A stretch of 64,000 nt of DNA. It comes from Pseudomonadota bacterium. GTDB lineage: Bacteria > Myxococcota_A > Polyangia > Polyangiales > Polyangiaceae. Positions 61,480 to 64,000 of this stretch are shown here, piece after piece (position 1 is the stretch's first letter; each line of letters starts with the position of its first letter). The stretch is from NCBI GenBank assembly GCA_023428245.1, contig JAEYYX010000063.1:1-64000 (forward strand). Direction: 5' to 3'. The translations under genes were made by a program, and so were the position numbers. Below the pieces are notes generated by a model, which was not told where the DNA came from, ran no database searches, and worked only from the letters and a program-made list of their open reading frames with translations.

Positions 61480-61881
61480 GGCAGATCCTTCTTTGAAAAG
61501 TGATAGGAAAGTGAGCGACCGGTTCCTGGTCTCAGGATGCTAGGCGCGTCTCCAGCGTCTGAATACTGGGGCAAGTTGCCCCAGAGAGAAGTTCCGGGGC
61601 GGATCTGTCAAAGGTCACACGGTGCTCACAGGAGGACTCGGCGCGAGACGAACGGGTGCATGGTTGGGCCGTTCGGGGTAGCTCGTGCCGAGTGCCTATA
61701 GGCGACAACTCCGGTCATGGTTGCCCCGGTGTACCCGAGGAGGTGAGGCGACTTGGCTCACGTGAAGTCTGAAAGAAGGCGAAGAAACATCGAGAAAATG
61801 GGCCCCATGGGCAGACCTCCCCGTGGCACACGCGTTGCAGCCTGCCGGCCGTCCGTTCACTGAAACGAGGAAACTTTGCAA
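61480..61881. promoter_or_regulatory. Divergent intergenic region between two lipoprotein genes
   Basis: About 400 bp with no gene. It contains the 19-bp palindrome at 61566-61584, plus a second TTGCCCC at 61721-61727. No clear -35/-10 boxes were identified. It probably drives both lipoproteins. Confidence 0.45.
61566..61584. promoter_or_regulatory. Perfect 19-bp palindrome, candidate operator
   Basis: CTGGGGCAA (61566-61574) and TTGCCCCAG (61576-61584) are perfectly symmetric around one base. It is 87 bp before the minus-strand lipoprotein start and ~300 bp before the plus-strand one. Its compactness suits a dimeric regulator. It could also fold as a hairpin. Confidence 0.5.
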
Positions 61882-63435
61882 ATGATAACAACCCAATCTA
61901 GTCAGACCGAACGCTCTCTCCTGCGCCGCCTTCCCTTCCGAGTCCTCTCGACCACGTTTGCTTGCGCGCTCGTCGTCTCTGCCTGTAATGGCGATGACGA
62001 CACGGGTGATGACGCAGATAGCGCTGGCGCGCCGAACGGCTCCGGTGGACGCGCTGGAAGCACCGGCGGCCGCTCGTCAGGTTCCGGAGGAAGGACCCAA
62101 GGCACCGGCGGCCTCGGTGAAGGCGGGGTTGGAGCTCAGCAGGGCGTAGGTGGAAGGAGCTCCGGGGGCGCGAGCGGCGGGGTCACGGGAATGGCCGGGG
62201 ACGGTGGACTCGGGGGCTCAGGGCCCACAGTTCCTTGCGATTCGGACAATGGCGGGATCGAGCTGCCGGAGGGGTTCTGCGCCGTCCTAGCAGCGGAAGG
62301 GCTCGGCCGCGCTCGTCACGTGACAGTCAGTCCGTCGGGCGACGTATTCGTCGCGGTGAATCCGTCTCCGGACGGCTCCGAACCTGGGCGCATCATCGCT
62401 CTCAGAGATAAGAACCAGGATGGAAAGCTCGAGGAGCGAACCACCTTCAACACCAAGGGCGGCAACGGCATCGTCTGGCACAACGGCGCGCTCTATTTCG
62501 CCGAGAACGATCGCATTCTCAAATACACCCTGCCCGATGGGCGCCTGGCGCCGACCAGTGAACCCGAGGTGATTGTCTCGGGGCTTCCGACGAGTGGTGA
62601 CCACCCGAGCAAGACCATCGCGCTCTCCGACGATGAGACCTTGTTTGTGAACATCGGCTCCGCGAGCAATTCCTGTCAATTCGATAATCGGGAGCCCGGC
62701 TCGCCCGGCCAAGAGCCTTGTGACGAACTCGACGAGCGCGCTGGAATTTGGGTGTTCAATCCGAGCGTCACCGACCAGGAGCAGAGCGACGGCCAGCGTT
62801 TCGCCGCCGGCACGCGCAATGCGAACGCTCTGGCGATCCAGCCGGGTAGCGCGGCGCTCTGGGCTGTCACGAACGGGCGCGACCAGCTGTACCAGAACTG
62901 GCCCGAGCTCTTTGATCCGACCGCCGACGTCTTGCTTCCGTCGGAAGGACTCCACCTCGTGGAAGATGGCGCGCACTACGGCTGGCCCTATTGCTACCAC
63001 GATCCGGCGATCGGTATGGTGCTCGCTCCCGAGTATGGCGGAGACGGTCAGACGACGGCGGGGTGCGCGTCCTATCTCGAACCGGACTTCGCTTTCCCCG
63101 GTCATTGGGCACCGCTCGGTGCGGCGTTCTACGACGGGGACCAATTCCCGGAGCCCTACCAAGGTGGCTTGTTCGTGGCGTTCCATGGCTCCCGCTTCGA
63201 GCCGAACGCCACAGGTGATCTGCCGGGCTATCAGGTAGCTTTCTTGCCCTTCGAGGGTGACGAACCTGGAGATGCTTTCGAGACCTTCGCCACCGGGTTC
63301 GCGGGAGATGCCCGTCCGCTGCCGACGGAAGCTGAGGCGCGACCGGTAGACGTCACCGTGGCTCCGGATGGGTCTCTCTATATTACCGACGATCACGGCG
63401 GGAACCTCTGGCGCGTGTTCTACGCGGGCGAGTAA
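61882..63435 (+). CDS. PQQ-dehydrogenase-like lipoprotein with Gly-rich linker
   Basis: About 517 residues from ATG 61882; TTG 61876 is also possible, with GAGG at 61867-61870. The signal STTFACALVVSACNG ends in a lipobox Cys, then a long Gly/Ser linker (~30-110). The C-terminal ~400 residues resemble soluble glucose/sorbosone dehydrogenase propellers: GRARHVTVSPSGDVFVAV, RTTFNTKGGNGIVWHNGALY, RNANALAIQPGSAALWAVTN, DGAHYGWPYCYHD and DVTVAPDGSLYITDDHGGNL. Likely an exported sugar- or aldose-oxidising or binding propeller; cofactor binding is inferred from family. Confidence 0.8.
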   Translation: MITTQSSQTERSLLRRLPFRVLSTTFACALVVSACNGDDDTGDDADSAGAPNGSGGRAGSTGGRSSGSGGRTQGTGGLGEGGVGAQQGVGGRSSGGASGGVTGMAGDGGLGGSGPTVPCDSDNGGIELPEGFCAVLAAEGLGRARHVTVSPSGDVFVAVNPSPDGSEPGRIIALRDKNQDGKLEERTTFNTKGGNGIVWHNGALYFAENDRILKYTLPDGRLAPTSEPEVIVSGLPTSGDHPSKTIALSDDETLFVNIGSASNSCQFDNREPGSPGQEPCDELDERAGIWVFNPSVTDQEQSDGQRFAAGTRNANALAIQPGSAALWAVTNGRDQLYQNWPELFDPTADVLLPSEGLHLVEDGAHYGWPYCYHDPAIGMVLAPEYGGDGQTTAGCASYLEPDFAFPGHWAPLGAAFYDGDQFPEPYQGGLFVAFHGSRFEPNATGDLPGYQVAFLPFEGDEPGDAFETFATGFAGDARPLPTEAEARPVDVTVAPDGSLYITDDHGGNLWRVFYAGE

Positions 63436-63461
63436 GAGAGTGGGCGCGCCTCTCACATCTC

Positions 63462-64000
63462 TCATTTGGGACTTTGTTCGCCTGTGACGTGAGCTCGCTT
63501 CGGGTCGGCTGAGTGATGGCCGGCCCGAAGCTGAGCGGGCAGCGGATGTCCCGCGAGCCACTCGCTGCCCGCGCTCGGATGCGACAAGAGCCATGCGAGC
63601 GCGAGCGTCAGGTCGACGGGGCTCATGTCGAGGCCGTAGACTTCGGAAACTCCGAGCTGGAGTCCCGCGCTCATGGCATGCACCGCGAGGCCAGGTTCAC
63701 GATAGGAGGGGATGCCCTCGCCTTCCTCCTGGAAATGGCGTCGCGCAGCGGGATCGTGAAGAACCAACGAACAAGCGTCGGAATTGAAGGAGTGGACGCC
63801 CCGGCAGGAGAGGGGACGGACGGAGTAGACGCTGCAGCGGGCCTCTGCGAGCAGGGGGCAGGGGTGCTCCTTGGAGTATCTTTGCGTTGGAGAGAGGCCT
63901 TCGGAGCGGTCTGCGCTTTGTCGAATCTTCGAGATTCGATGCTGACGTTCTTCCTCGGGGAGCGCTCGAATCGTTCCGTAGATGGCGAGGACTTCGGGCA
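63462..64000 (-). CDS. YkgJ-family Cys-cluster protein, 5' end outside the window
   Basis: The frame is open through the window edge, so the start is missing; about 179 codons are visible. The Cys cluster reads HPCPLLAEARCSVYSVRPLS then CRGVHSFNSDAC, which is the pattern of YkgJ-type zinc/iron-binding proteins (C-x6-C-SVY-x-RP-x2-CRG). A first Cys of the cluster may lie upstream of the window. The 3' part is a helical tail. Function unknown, possibly metal or iron-sulfur binding. It converges on the dehydrogenase-like gene, with 26 bp between. Confidence 0.7.
   Translation of the reverse strand, partial: PEVLAIYGTIRALPEEERQHRISKIRQSADRSEGLSPTQRYSKEHPCPLLAEARCSVYSVRPLSCRGVHSFNSDACSLVLHDPAARRHFQEEGEGIPSYREPGLAVHAMSAGLQLGVSEVYGLDMSPVDLTLALAWLLSHPSAGSEWLAGHPLPAQLRAGHHSADPKRAHVTGEQSPK

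Noticed and set aside
1..64000. tRNA, rRNA, CRISPR, transposase or prophage genes
   Set aside because: Looked for clover-leaf ends (CCA, T-arm GTTCGA contexts), short spaced repeats and DDE/recombinase motifs; none were convincing.

Overview
The window is GC-rich and densely coded on both strands, with many ATGA/GTGA stop-start overlaps and almost no mobile DNA. The gene content points to a myxobacterium (Myxococcota, probably Polyangia). It holds a Ser/Thr kinase fused to a pseudo-cyclase, an AAA ATPase and TPRs; many secreted lipoproteins with Gly/Ser-rich linkers; a DUF1592/DUF1588 plus DUF1552 pair; a TonB-dependent receptor with a TonB-like N-terminus; a V4R/heme-NO-binding-like protein; and AgmX/PglI-like and S55 (SpoIVB-like) proteins. 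I see no rRNA, tRNA, CRISPR array, insertion sequence or phage gene. This is inference from gene content, since no marker gene is present.

Layout. 1-5.1 kb: ComEA-like HhH protein, Tat-type DUF362 protein, a lipoprotein preceded by spaced direct repeats, a V4R-like protein and a GPH-family symporter. 5.3-11.6 kb: two large minus-strand signalling proteins, the multidomain kinase and a membrane protein ending in a degenerate sigma-54-activator-like AAA+ module. 11.8-15.0 kb: PhoH-family PIN-ATPase, a DUF1704/MATCAP-like peptidase with a probable CTG start, and exonuclease III. 15.1-22.1 kb: a four-gene plus-strand envelope set (TonB receptor, lipoprotein, c-heme-motif DUF1592/1588 lipoprotein, Tat-exported DUF1552 protein). 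22.1-27.3 kb: a minus-strand envelope run (YhhQ transporter, lipoprotein, wax-synthase-like MBOAT, CPBP protease, metallophosphoesterase lipoprotein, small lipoprotein). 27.3-31.9 kb: a long non-coding leader with a dyad, a PilZ domain fused to an alpha-oxoamine synthase, a small membrane protein, and an S55-type protease. 32-40 kb: a propeller-like protein coupled to that protease, a Cys-rich secreted protein, YihY, two large membrane proteins and a HAD phosphatase. 40-51 kb: fatty-acid hydroxylase, alpha/beta hydrolase, GluQ, a methyltransferase, lipoproteins, an FGGY kinase, GreB, an ATP-grasp/DUF455 pair and an LMW-PTP. 51-56.4 kb: an outer-membrane beta-barrel protein, then OxyR divergent from ahpC-ahpF. 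56.4-64 kb: purB-rnd-apaG operon, a DUF1285 protein, two divergent Gly-rich lipoproteins around a 19-bp palindrome, and a YkgJ-type protein cut by the window end.

How genes may work together. OxyR, AhpC and AhpF form a complete peroxide-response module, with a repeated 10-bp element between the divergent genes and a hairpin between ahpC and ahpF. The four-gene set at 15-22 kb looks like an outer-membrane uptake or redox unit. The PilZ-alpha-oxoamine synthase suggests c-di-GMP control of a lipid-type condensation (sphingoid base or related); the fatty-acid hydroxylase at 41 kb and the MBOAT at 24 kb could act on related lipids but are not linked to it. The most novel candidates are the PilZ-oxoamine synthase, the degenerate sigma-54-like membrane receptor, the receptor/c-heme/DUF1552 unit and the protease-propeller pair.
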